This document shows positions 1-12,036 of a stretch of 64,000 nucleotides of DNA, piece after piece. The stretch covers positions 26,722,862-26,786,861 of the forward strand of contig OY743170.1 in the NCBI GenBank assembly GCA_963555705.1. The letters are read 5' to 3'. Source of the DNA: Ligustrum vulgare (taxonomy: Eukaryota > Streptophyta > Magnoliopsida > Lamiales > Oleaceae). The translations under genes were made by a program, and so were the position numbers. The notes beneath the pieces were generated by a model, which was given only the letters and a program-made list of their open reading frames with translations, searched no databases and was not told the DNA's origin. The stretch's first letter is position 1, and every line of letters begins with the position of its first letter.

Positions 1-765
1 AATTTAATTTTGTTTTAGCTAGACGAAGCATTCGGTGAATTGAGAAGTTGACGTGTTATTCCCGCACCACTTTTTGAACTTGAAAAGTTTGAGGTAGACT
101 AGCCCCCATTAATTGATTTAAATTATGATTGCATGTAAATGTGTGGTTTATGTGGCTTATATGCATTTATTGCATGAGACAAGACAAGACTATATTACTT
201 ATGAAATATTTATGATGTTATGCATGTCATAACTTATATGCATTTTATTGCATGAGACGAGACGTGAATATTTCATTTGTGTTCACTATGTGGCACTTTT
301 GATGAAAGATTTATATGATGATGTCACAATATGACTTCCATGTTTATGTTTTTAATTATAATGTAGAAATGTAGATTAATTAATTTGCAATTAGTCTACT
401 AGTATTTTCTTGAAATGCTCATTCTGTTTTTAACAATATTTGCAGATTTCGGAGACGATGACGAGTGATGGACGGTGGTGGCATTAATAATTAATTAATA
501 GATTTTTTTTTTTTTTAGTTTTGAATATTTACACATTTATTAATGTTGAATAATTTAGGAGTTTTAAGAACGCTTGAGAATTTATAACATTACCAAATAA
601 TTTTTTTATTAGTGAATAATGAATGGTTTAAATTATTATCTTATTAAATCTTATTCACCGTTTGACATTTTATCAAATGTTGCCAAGTGGAAAATTAAGT
701 TATTCTTCCGCTAAAACGTTATTTCAAAAGTTAGATGAAGATGATAACGTGGGTTCCGTTTTTTG
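1..765 (+). mobile_element. LTR fragment, family A (3' part)
   Basis: This stretch aligns by eye with 38812-39558, the right end of another family A LTR. Both share the segment beginning tagacgaa, the phrase gaggtagact, a run of 'atgcat...gcatgaga' modules and a GC-richer patch near 'cggagacgatgacg' (compare 'cggagatggtggcg' in the other copy). The expected end (GTGTTACA) has decayed to a run ending ttttttgtaca near 765. The left end lies outside the window. No coding sequence was seen. Confidence 0.6.
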
Positions 766-1073
766 TACACAATAAAATAATAATAAATGGAAATGAATTG
801 TCCACCAAGTTAAGTAAATAACAACATTTATACCCTTATTTTGAATTTTGAAGTACAAAAAGCAAAAGGCAAAGTTACAATTCCTCCCCTACCTCAATGC
901 CACTGTGGGATTAGGAAAAAAAAAACAAACCAACCTCTCACACTAATCTCAAACCATTTGTTTATCTTAGAAATCTCAATCTCAATAATCATTTGCAAGA
1001 TCAAGGAGATTTTTATTTATTGGTATCAATGTCTATTACTTTATTAATTGGTATATTTTATTATTTTGAAGTC

Positions 1074-3270
1074 ATGAGTACTAATAACATGAATGAAGAT
1101 TTAACAAAGCCTATTTGGAAATATGTTACAAAATTTGATAAACTAAATAAAGGAGGTGGAAATATTTCTTGGCAATGCAACTTTTGCAATACAACCAAAA
1201 GAGATTCATATACTAGGGTTAGAGCACATTTGATGAAATTTCCGGGTAGTGGTATTGGAGCTTGTCCAAAAGTAACCTAAAGAAACATATATGAAATGCA
1301 AAAATTGGAAGAAGTGAAAATGAGGAGTTAAGAGGTAAAACGGGTCTCATTGTCGATGGAAAACATGAGTTTGGTTGGTAGTTACACATTAGAGGTAAAG
1401 AAAAGGAGAGTTCAATTCAAAAGGCCTTTAACAATATATCACGTGATCAATTGGATTCGAAAATTGCTAGAATATATTATTCAAGTGGTTTACCCTTTCA
1501 CCTTGAAAGGAATCCTTATTACATTTCTTCTTATACCCTAGTCGCAAATAGTCCATTGCTTAGATATAAGCCTCCCGGTTATAATAAGTTGAGAACTACG
1601 CCACTTCAAAAAGAGAAGAAATGTGGATGCTTACTACAACCAATTAAAAACACATGGGCGGAGAAAGGAGTCACTATTGTGAGTGATGATTGGAGTGATC
1701 CACAAATAAGGCCATTAATTAATTTTATGGCTGTGACCAAAATTGGACCAACGTTTTTACGGGCGGTTGATTGCTCCGGTGAGATTAAAAATAAATATTT
1801 TATTGCTAAATTGATAAAGGATGTTATAGAAGAAGTTAGCCCCGAAAAGGTTGTTCAAGTTATTATCGACAATGCGGCTAATTGTAAGGGTGCGGGGCAA
1901 ATAATTGAAGTGTAATATCCTCATATTTTTTGGACACCGTGTGTTGTACACACACTTAATCTTGCTTTGAAAAATATTTGTGTGGCAAAGAGTGTTGAGG
2001 ATAATTTGATTACATATGAGGAATGTAATTGGATAACTTGTCTTCATAAAGATATAATGAGCATTAAACATTTTATCATAAACCATTCTATAAGAAGAGC
2101 AATGTTTAATGAATTTGTGACCTTGAAGTTGTTAGAAGTAGCTGAAACACGATTTGCTTATATTATAGTCATGATGAAAAGGTTTATGCTTATCAAACGT
2201 GGACTTCAAAATATGGTGACTGATGAGGAATGGTCAACTTATCGAGAAGATGATGTGCAAAAGGCAAGTTTTGTTAAGATGAAATTACTTGATGATATTT
2301 AGTGGGACTCGATAGACTGTTATTTCTTTCACTAATCCTATATATGACACGCTTCGATTTTGTGATATAGATAAACCTTGTCTTCACTTGGTTTATGATA
2401 TGTGGGATACAAGGATAGGGAAAGTCAAAGCAGCGTTTATAGGCATGAAGGAAAGCGTCACGATGATGTTTCATCATTTTACGATGTCATTCACAAAATA
2501 CTTGTTGATCGTTGGAACAAGAATAACACTCCTCTTCATTGCTTTGTTCACTCATTGAATCCAAGGTAAATATTCTAATTTATATATTTATTATTTATTC
2601 AAATTGTTCATTGTTTAAATCTCGATTCATTATTAGTTACTAACTATAATTTGTTTTTCCTTTTTTTAGGTACTATAGTGAGGAATTACTTAATGAATAT
2701 TCAAATCGTAAACCTCCACATAGAGATGCCGAGGTTTCTCGAGAAAGGTTAAAGTGTCAAAAGATGCATGTTGTCAAATGAGGAGCGAAAATTCTCAACA
2801 ATGGAAGAAGATTTTGGTGATATTGATTCCATCCATGACCGTTACCACTTGGATTGGTGGGTCATTCATGGTTCTAGTGCACCTAACCTTCAATCTTTTG
2901 CCTTAAAACTATTGGCACAATTATCTTCTTCATCGTGTTGTGAACGAAATTAGAGTATTTATTTCTTTGTGCACTCTCTTAAAAGGAATAAGTTAACTCC
3001 AACCCGATGCTTCTTTTCTTCACTTTGGCATCATAAAAACGTGCCGAAAATCTAGTATTTGTTCATAACAATCTTCGTCTCTTGTCAAGGAGGAGTACAC
3101 AGTACTTACAAGGAGAGTCTAAATGTGGGATCTCGGTGGTGATGAATTTCACTTTTTGAAGATGCTAGTACATTTGAAGTTGCTACTTTGTCTCTTGATG
3201 AACCGAAGTTGGAGGCTATGATAATCGCTCATGATGAAAATGAAGATGTTGAAGATTTAACTAGAGATGA
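1074..3270 (+). pseudogene. hAT superfamily transposase relic (BED zinc finger, DUF659, hAT C-terminal)
   Basis: Consecutive broken reading frames on the plus strand spell a plant hAT transposase. An N-terminal BED-type zinc finger (1074-1280) shows W-Y spacing, the CNFC pair and an RAHLM histidine. A DUF659 block (1451-1915) has KPPGYNKLRTTPLQKE, VSDDWSDPQ, PLINFMAV and DNAANCKGAG. The middle region (1967-2302) follows in the same order as in intact family members. The C-terminal hAT dimerisation block has WWVIHGSSAPNLQSFALKLL at about 2850-2915. An intron-like gap (about 2567-2670, GT...AG) sits before the YYSEELL segment. Stops and frameshifts between blocks show that it is dead. Terminal inverted repeats were not found. 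The gene cuts and pastes DNA in the nucleus when intact; this copy cannot. Confidence 0.88.
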
Positions 3271-3495
3271 ATGATAATATTTACGTTATCTTTTGTTTTT
3301 TGTTGAACTCAAATTCTAAGAAAATATGTATGAAATGTTAAGTTTGATATGTATGCCTATAAATTTTCTATACAAAAAGTATTCAAAAATTTTCTCAAAA
3401 AATAAATAAATAATTAATTAACATGTCGTGTCCCAACTTTTTTCGAAAATCACGTGTCGGTATGTCCGATACTAGTGTCCGTGCCAGCGCTTCAT

Positions 3496-3738
3496 AAGAT
3501 CGACTTCATGGAGTATCAACTGCCATTGTTTCAGATAGAAATATGAGGTTTACTTTGAAATTTTGGAAGAGTTTGCAAACAACTACGAGTACTAAGTTGA
3601 ATTTTAGTACTATCTACCATCCCCAGACTGACAAGCAGTCTGAACACATTATTCAGACATTTGAAGATATGCTTAGAGCTTGTGTTCTAGACCTGAGTGG
3701 TAGTTGGATGACTCACTTGCCATTGTTACTTTATTAAC
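3496..3738 (+). pseudogene. Ty3/gypsy integrase core fragment
   Basis: Reading frame +3543, extended upstream to about 3496, gives RLHGVSTAIVSDRN, FWKSLQ, KLNFSTIYHPQTDKQSE and a LPLLLY tail. This is the gypsy integrase catalytic core, with the usual 'FSTAFHPQTDGQSER' region. Only about 80 residues remain. No LTR, RT or Gag adjoins it, so it is an isolated scrap. A MITE abuts its 3' end. Confidence 0.85.
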
Positions 3739-3908
3739 TAGCCCCTGTTTGATACAAGTAAATGGTTAGATTTTAATTCAAGTCAAAGTCAATATTTAAT
3801 CTTAACCACGCCTTTTAAAGGACCTATAACTTTTCAATCACACATCTCATCAACTTTTATCAAAATTTACTAAAAATCTGATTTTTATCTATATCAAATA
3901 GGGGCCTA
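3739..3908. mobile_element. MITE with about 16-bp terminal inverted repeats
   Basis: The left end TAGCCCCTGTTTGATA matches the reverse complement of the right end (TAGGCCCCTATTTGATA), and there is no coding capacity between them (about 170 bp). The target duplication is not clear (ATTAA-like on both sides), so the superfamily is uncertain. Confidence 0.55.
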
Positions 3909-4084
3909 ATTAAAGATACCGCTTAGTAGAATGGAAATTTTACAAGTATGAAGTGCTTATAAGTTGAGTCCTACAGAACATAAGCATGTGGTTAATAAGT
4001 GGATCCTACAAAATGACGGGATAAAATATGTTTAACTAGCTTAAAATATAATTTGAGCTTTTGCCAAACATGCACAAAGATTAC

Positions 4085-4267
4085 CTTGGGAAATAGAGCT
4101 CGGCAAGAAGCACACCATGTTCCATAGAACTCGGAAATAACTAGTCTATCCCCAGCCTCACTCAAAGCATTTAAGAATTCTTGTGTTGAGTGAATGTCAA
4201 TCATATTGGAGGCTGCATTCCTTTCCCACCATTTGGGCTGCTCGGTTCCAGTAACAGTTGCATGTAC
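4085..4267 (-). CDS. ACHT: Atypical Cys/His-rich thioredoxin (ACHT1/2-like), exon 2
   Basis: On the minus strand this 183-nt exon (61 codons) is flanked by an AG acceptor (4268-4269) and a GTAATC donor (starting at 4084). It encodes the thioredoxin-fold core of plant ACHT proteins: [24 protein letters not shown], then the redox site [18 protein letters not shown] replaces the canonical WCGPC and is typical of ACHT1/2. Family knowledge: these chloroplast thioredoxins relay oxidation to partners such as 2-Cys peroxiredoxin. Exon 1 at 15023-15205 ends in phase 0 and its last residues (ASFK) lead straight into the VHATV start here. One residue (LVIS rather than the usual LVIV before EFYG) looks non-consensus. 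No later exon (the region with 'LPFFHFYRG') was found between 1 and 4084. Confidence 0.85.
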
Positions 4268-4721
4268 CTTAATAAAGCACCGGAAAAGAGTCATAATGAA
4301 CTTTTAAAAGATGAAATTGGTATGTGAAATACAAAAATTTACATGCAAACAGAAAAACAGTTTTGGACAAAATAATTAACCTTATCGGTGAAAGAAAATC
4401 ACAAAACAGATAGCTTCCTAACCGTAGTTGCAAAAAAAATAGGATGGACATTTCCCAGGGCCAGAGCAAATTGGGCTGGGTAGAGAGCCATAAGCACGGT
4501 GGGGGGTGACAGAGGACGTGCTTGTACTGTTCATAGAAGGAAGTGAAAGCTCACTGCCCAACTAAAATTCCAATTGGTACTCATCGTAACCCTAACCCGA
4601 GGCCCTGAAAATAGGGATAGGGATCACCCAATTAGATGGACCTACTTCCCCCCCACCCTCCGGGGAAGTGACTAGATTAGGGGGAAGCTCAGACCTAGCT
4701 TCCGGTTCCCTTACCGACAAG

Positions 4722-5632
4722 TAGGTCTGGGCGTAGGGTGGGTCGGTCCGGGTATTTCAATACCCGGAACCACCCATTATACTTAAGAGTATTTCAAAAT
4801 TAGAACCATTTGGGTCCTTGTAATCATTGGAACCAAACTCAAACCCGAACCTTCGGTTCTGATTCGGGTTCGATTACACCTATAATATTTTCTTTATATA
4901 CATATTAAATAAATATTTTCATATAAGCCTTTTCGATATGTATACCAAACACATTACTATTTGACAATATTTGTGCAAGGGAGAAAATTCAGCTAAGAAA
5001 CTCAATTACTTGACTCAATAGTGAAGACTAATTATATTATAAACAGAGAACAATGAACTCGAGATAACAAAAAAGGTAAACTACAATCCAAATTATGAAT
5101 ATATCAAATTAAATTGTAACGCATTATAAAACAAATTAAAAAATCACTTAAGTTTGTAAACAATGCATAAAAATAAAAGTCTAAATTGTAATAAAATGAA
5201 AACTTTAATCATCAACTTAAATTACAACCCAATCTTGAACTTTTGTTTAATAGAAAACTCAAATTGCAAATATTATTTAACTAACCCATAAAATACAACA
5301 AGAGACTAGAGGTAAAAGAGTATGAGCAACTTTTGGTTTTTTAGTGTTATAGTCTAGAATTTTAGAAAAATTACTACTTCAATTATATTTTTAAGTTATG
5401 TATTTTTTTGTTTAGTGTATAAATTGTAAAAAATAAAAAAACTATATAAAGATCAGTTCCATTCGGGTATCCATGGTTCTATTTCAAAAACCAAGAACCT
5501 ACCCTAACTCAGTTGATTTTCGATTTTCGATTCCGGTTCCTAATATATATTTTTTGGAACCGGACCAGAACCACTGGTTTCGGATCGGTTTCGGTTCAGG
5601 AAATTCATTTCCGGTTAAAATGCTCAGGCCTA
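4722..5632. mobile_element. hAT-type MITE, 911 bp, with degenerate 8-bp target duplication
   Basis: The termini TAGGTCTGGGC and the reverse complement of the right end (TAGGCCTGAGC) form imperfect inverted repeats. The flanks CCGACAAG (4714-4721) and CCAGCAAG (5633-5640) are an 8-bp duplication with two changes. The subterminal parts are rich in GGTTC, CCGGA and CGGTTCGG motifs in opposite orientation at the two ends. The centre is AT-rich and noncoding. Confidence 0.75.
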
Positions 5633-5890
5633 CCAGCAAGTTCTCTGTTTCAAAAGATTCTAGGAGAAGCGGCAATCACATAACACTAACAAAGTTGATT
5701 CGAAGCTAGATTCGAATCTAGGCTCACGAAAGATTTAAATTTTGATAACAGTCATAGCCAATCTTTAAAATGATTATCAACAACTTTTTCTTTTTAGTGT
5801 AGAAAGATTCCATTCTCCCATTTAGGTAACCTTAATGAATTATATAAGTCTGCCCATAATAAGTATTGCCTCATATTTTTTTAGCCTAAG

Positions 5891-6040
5891 CCTTTGTTTG
5901 GTAAACGTGTTAAAAAACACGTTTTTAAAATTCCAATTTCCCAAATCATTTTTTTACTACACATATTTTCTCTCTCCACTTTTCAACCACATATTTTACC
6001 CAAAAAACATGTTTTTAAATACAAAAATTTTAACAAACAG
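5891..6040. mobile_element. Short hAT-type MITE, 150 bp
   Basis: The flanks AGCCTAAG (5883-5890) and AGCCTAAT (6041-6048) are an 8-bp duplication with one change. The ends, CCTTTGTTTGGTAAA and the reverse complement CTGTTTGTTAAA, pair as imperfect inverted repeats. ACACG/CGTGT words add a small internal palindrome. Confidence 0.65.
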
Positions 6041-6048
6041 AGCCTAAT

Positions 6049-8220
6049 TAATAAACCCTGGAGGACCTACAGGTTTAGATAAATATCCAATATGTTCCCT
6101 CGACTCTAGAGAAGTTATTTTTGGAGGAGAAACTATGCACTTCAATGTGCTAAGCTGTATAAAATTAAGAAAATGATATTTAAAAATCTTCAAAATGATT
6201 TACAGACAATAATTACAATCTCCGATACTGCAATATTATCAAATCTTGCACCATCGAAAAGACAGCCCTTCATGGGGATGCGTTCCTAGGATTTCGTGTC
6301 TGCCTTAAGGCCTGGATGTCCTACTTGTTGGATAGACCACCTAGCAGCCTACCTTGTTCATATTGAGCGGGACAAGAGAGACACTCTTTAAAGTTAATAA
6401 ATTCATTTTGTAAGCTTGAAAATAGGTGTTATAAATCTCATTGTGGTTGCCCTGATGGAGAATATTACTGAATCACTCTGTGCAGGTTCACTTTGGTTGG
6501 CATCTACGTCCGCATAGTGAATCTAAGTAATCTATTCTAATTGGAATTGCTATTTTCTTTCCTATTGGCATTTAAAGTAGTTCTTGTACTAGGTACACTG
6601 AAGAATAAAACAATCTTTAGAGAAATGCTATAAATAATTGAATTGTGTCAATTCGAGCTAGCTATGCCACTTTGTTCGCAATAAAAGACCCCTTGTTCCG
6701 TGGCCGATATTCTTTCTTATATGAAGACCGGGGCGACTTATTCATTGCTCCGCCCGGTGCATAACTGAAGTGGTCTCGTGCGATATCTTGTCAATGAATA
6801 CAACAGCAACAAATATCAAGTTCTAAAGATGTGAGCAGCACAATATTGAGAAGTGGAAGCCCTTGCTCAGTTTGGGAGAGACTACTAGCAACAGGCCCTT
6901 TAATTTTTTCAATTTCAAAAAATCCTGAGGATATTATCCTTCTCTAGAAGTCCTGAAGAAGACCATCCACCACCACCACGTAATTTGTTACATTTTGACT
7001 AAAACATACTGACCATTATTGCCTGTTTCTTCATAACAATTGCAGATTAAAGCAGACAGGAATGTTAAGAATAACTGCAAAGTCATTTAACATTACTAAA
7101 CATAAAACAGAAGTCCTGCGAATCTCATAATGGATGCTGATTGCATCATTTTCTATAATTGAGGGCTTACGAGGATCAGAAAAAGCAACACTCAGTTTAT
7201 CAAGTCTAAAAGAGCAAATAGCCCTTTCTTTTGCTACTTTAGCGGCAACATGAAGCTTTGAAGCAAAGAACAATGAAACAAATATTCTAAATACTCGAGT
7301 TACTCATTTTCTTATATGTTGCTTGATGCAGATCATGAGGACAGGCTAGATCATTAAGCCATTTTCCATCAAATTGTTAATACGTCTTTGATGTTTGGGG
7401 AATCATAGCTGCAAAGGGAATGATATAGAAAAAGAAACAAGATGACTAGGGGGCTACTGTAGGCCAGTCACAAAATTTCAGACCGTTGTAGTGGAAGTAC
7501 TAGATTGTTAGATCATTACGAGTCAAAATTCTCCAGCTGGATTATAAGACAGAAAAATGTGTTAGCTCTCAAGGATGAATATTTTTTGAAGGTTATCCAT
7601 TATATTTTTCTAAATTTATAATCAAGTAAAAAGTATAACTGAATATAAATTTTTTATGACATCATCTACATTCCAGAAAATGGGGATGTATTTTTCTCTT
7701 CAATGTACGGAAAAAATTAGCAGTAACAAACTGGGTCAAGTCACATAAGGTCCCAATAGACCACGCTCAATAAAACATGGAAGAAATTATTTGCAAGATA
7801 TACAATCTCTTGGACTCCAATGGAGTACAGATGGAAGATGACTGCACATCAAGCTTGTCAAACCTTTTTCCGTAGACTTTAACCAAGTTTTGGCCACTAT
7901 GGACAAAATCCAATTTCGGATATTTCGAAAGCAAAGACTGTTAGAGATGGACTGCAGGATTCGATAATTAAGTTTTTACTCATGAAATAAAAAAATTAGA
8001 GATATTAAGTAGGGCTTTAATCATCCAATTCTTTAAAAAATTCTATGGTAGGAACTGCTAAAACAACACTAGAGCACAAAAGATGCTCACAATAAATGTA
8101 TAAAAAGATTAGATTATGTTAACTCGTCTAATCCACTTATTTTAAACAAGCAATTTGAAATACATTACAACTGTGAATATCTTTTGGGCTTTCCTTGATA
8201 CTCTTTTGGTATAATTTCAT
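6049..8220. other. Intron DNA with no recognised feature
   Basis: There is no transposon terminus, RNA gene or recognisable protein here. The only open frame of note (7031-7273, minus, 80 codons) contains a protein-like run (LHVAAKVAKERAICSFRLDK) that I do not recognise. It could be a relic exon or chance. Confidence 0.5.
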
Positions 8221-8358
8221 TTTTTTTTTTTTTTATAGGAAACGAAAATTTTATTCATGATGAAAAATGAACAATTACAAGAGCCTATGAATAAGATATC
8301 CACACCATAAAACCTAAAAAGCCAAATCAGGGCTATAAACAAAAAAAGTTCACAATTA

Positions 8359-11300
8359 TTAGAGACGTGTGATTTCTAGATAGCTAGTCGGATTTAACCA
8401 CAATAAGAAACTATCCAGACCACTGAAGTTCCCTGCTGACCTTGCCCATAATCCTGTAAAAAACATGATGTTATCCCATAAATCTTCTATTGATCGTTCA
8501 ATGTTATCAAAAATTCTCCGATTCCTCTCTATCCATATGGCCCATGCTGTTCCCATGACAATCAAATTCCATAACTCCTTTCTCTGCTTTTCTTTCTCCC
8601 CAAAGTGCCATTTAATAAGGATCAGATCAGCCCATTTTCGTAGGAGAACTCCTGCTTCGCCAAACATATACAGGATTTTATCCCAAATCTTTCTAACAAA
8701 CTCACAATGAATTAAGATGTGATCAATACTTTCATTCGTCTTTCTGCACATAATACAAAAAGACGGTGATAAGCACCAGTCAGGCCTTTTCAATTGTAAC
8801 AAGTCACAGGTGTTTACCTTCCCTAAAGAAACCAACCAAGCAAAAACTTTGATTTTTGATGGCACCGCGCTCTTCCAAATGAAATTCATTTGCGGGAAGC
8901 AATATTCGTACGGGGGTTTGAGGATTATATTAAGAAAGGATTTGCAGGAGAAATTACCCGATTGGTGGCCTATCCAAATTCGTTTGTCCAAACTGGCCTG
9001 GTCTAGGTTTGCGGTCTCGAGAAGGTTTAGGAGAGAGATAAAGTCATCAAAGTCTCTATCATTAAAATTCCTGTAAAATTGTAAAGACCAAGTCGGGTTG
9101 GAAAGAGGCTGAAACGAGACAACATCAGAAATGAGGGATTCTTTATTTTTGGATAATCGGAATAGGCGGGGGAAGGAATCTTTGAGTGTTTCGTGGCACA
9201 GCCACTTATCGATCCAAAACCTTATCTTATCTCCCTTACCTACTACCAATTTGGTATTTTGCACAAATATATTCCAAGCTCTTGTGATAGATCTCCACGG
9301 TGCTCGAAAAGTGGAATTAACTTCAATATTTGCATCCCAGCCGTTTGAATGGAGACCATACCGACTACGTATAATGTTATGCCAAAGTGAATCCGATTCA
9401 ATGGAAAATCGCCATAGCCACTTCCCTAACAGGGCCAAATTCTTGTGGTGAAGGTTACCAATTCCCAAACCCCCATACATTTTTGGTTTCACAACTACCT
9501 CCCAGCTGACTAAGTGATCCTTAGAACCCTCACCTCTTCCTTCCCACAAAAAGTCCCTCATCATTTTTTCAATCACCTTCACAACTTTTAAAGGCATGTG
9601 GAATATTGACATAAAATATGTGGGAATACTACCTAGTACCGCTTGCAGTAGCACCAGCCTTCCACCTCTTGATAAACAACTCTTGTGCCATCCTCCTAAT
9701 CTTCTTGCCACCTTCTCCATCACCGGGTTCCAAAACGAGAAAGCCCTTGGATTGCCTCCCATTGGTAGGCCTAGGTAACATAATGGCCAAACCCCTTTAA
9801 CACAACCCAACTTGTTGGCAATGTCTTCAATTCGTTCCTCCTTTATGTTAATACCTACCACCGTACTTTTTGCCATGTTTATCTTTAGCCCTGTTGATTT
9901 TGAGAATATCTCCAGAATGCCCATGAGGATATCGAGATCATCTTCCTTATTTTCCAAGAAAAATATACTATCATCTGCAAACTGTAGATGAGATACCCTT
10001 GCATTGTCTCTCCCAATCTTGAAACCTTCCAGTTTCTCCATTTCGCACGCCTTGTTTACTAGTCTGCTCAACACATCACCTACCAGGATGAATAGAAACG
10101 GCGATAATGGATCTCCCTGTCTTAATCCTCTAGATGCACCAAATTTTCCCCTTGGCTTACCATTAATCATCACCGAGAAATTTGCCGACGACAAACAGCC
10201 CCAAATCCACTTTCTCCATCTTTCTCCGAATCCCTTCTTTTGAAGCACGAAATCTAAAAATTCCCAACTAACATGATCATACGCCTTTTCAAAATCAATC
10301 TTGAACACCACTCCTTCTCTCTTTTTCATCCTATATTCCTCTACAATTTCATTTGCAATTAACACCAAATCTAAAATTCGCCGTCCTTTAACAAAGGCGC
10401 ATTGGGCTCCATCAATAGTTTGTGGCATAATTTCCTTAAGTCTCAGTGATAGCACTTTTGCCACTATTTTATATAGAGAAGTCACCAAACTTATCGGCCT
10501 AAAATCCTTGATGGCAACCGAACTCAATTTTTTGGGAATTAGGCATATGATAGTCTCATTCACCCTTGCATTCACAATTCCATCGTCATAAAATTCTGAG
10601 AACACTTTCATCAAATCCTCTTTGATAACATCCCAATTCTCTTGTAGCGCCGCCATAGAAAAACCATCTGAACCCGGCGCTTTATCTCCATCGCAATCAA
10701 ATAGAGCTTTTCTCACCTCTTGTTCTGTGAACTGTTCCTCTAACTTTGACTTGTAATAATCAATACTTGCCCATTCAATTCCTTCAAAGCCAAAGTTAGC
10801 CACTCCATTTCTTTTAAAGAGATTTTGAAAGAAATCAATAATCTCTTTCTCAATTTCCTCCTCAGTATGCAACATCACTCCATTCCTATTTTCCAGTTTG
10901 TTGATCAAATTATTTGTCTTCCTACCACTCGCAATCCTGTGAAACATCTTAGTGTTATGGTCCCATTCCTTTACTCCTTTGATCTTTGTTTTTTGATTCC
11001 ATGATGTTTCTTCTCTAATGATTAGTTCCTGAAGATTTCTTTTTAGATTCCTTCTTTCATTTCTTTCCTCTATACTTATGCCTTGCTCCCCTTCCATTTT
11101 GTCAATATCCTCTATTCTGTTCATTGTTGCTATCTTCTCCATCCTCACATCACCAAACTCTTCTTTATTCCACCTTTTCAAATGATCCTTAATAGTTTCC
11201 ATTTTTCCCATAAACTTATAGCCCGCCCATCCTTCATGATCACACTCTTCCCACCATTCCTTCCACTTCTTTTTGAAATCCTTATGCCTAAGCCACATAT

Positions 11301-12036
11301 TTTCAAAACGAAAAGGAGTAGGACCCCATTTGAATCTACTTGTGTCAAGCACAATTGGGCAATGATCTGAGGTGACTCGAACAAGGGCTTCCTGTCTAGT
11401 TATCTCAAACATACCTTCCCATCCTTCTGTAAAGAGGAATCTATCCAATCTTGAACATGCCAATCTTTCTCTCATATTTGTCCATGTAAATTCCGAATTT
11501 GAGAGCGTTAAATCCTTCAACCCTGCCTCTCTTATAAAACAGTCAAATTTTCTCATGCTTCTAGTGTAATTTGAACCATTCAATTTTTATGACGGGTAAC
11601 GTACAACATTGAAATCACCACCCATGCACCATCTAGTTCCACACAAACCATATAATCCCGCCAGCTCTTCCCAAAACCCAGATCTTTCTTTTGGATTACA
11701 AGGTCCATATATCCCAGAGAACCACCAACATTCTCCTCCCATAATTGATTCTAGCTGTACTGACACCGAAAAATTTCCCAAAACTACTTCTTTCCCCCTC
11801 AAGACTCTTGAGTCCCACATTGTTAAAATACCCCCAGATTTACCTACAGACAGTAGAAAAACCCACTCCTTAAACCTAGAGCCCCAAATACTTCCAATAA
11901 ACTTGTTATCAAAGACTGACCTCTTTGTTTCCTGTATTGTTACAACATCCGGTCTTTCCTTACATAACATCTCCTTTATCAATTTTCTTTTTTTCTTACC
12001 ACCCAATCCTCTAACATTCCAACTAATGATCCTCAT
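8359..12036 (-). pseudogene. L1 ORF2: endonuclease, reverse transcriptase, zf-RVT; one in-frame stop
   Basis: A single frame of 1,226 codons is interrupted only by a TAA at 11589-11587. The APE-type endonuclease has ISWNVRGLG at the start, QETKR, GGDFNVV and SDHCPIVL. The reverse transcriptase has KIDFEKAYDHVSWEFL, GLRQGDPLSPFLFIL, the catalytic LQFADDSIFF and LGLPMGG. The C-terminal zf-RVT domain has WKSAVPSKIKVFAWLV and CIMCRK...HILIHC. There is no RNase H domain. The stop lies between GGDFNVVRYPS and KLNGSNYTRS, inside the endonuclease. The start codon ATG overlaps the ORF1 stop (ATGA), as in bicistronic LINEs. Confidence 0.9.

Noticed and set aside
7031..7273. 80-codon minus-strand frame in the ACHT intron
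   Set aside because: Partly protein-like, but no family recognised and no splice borders convincing enough to call an exon.
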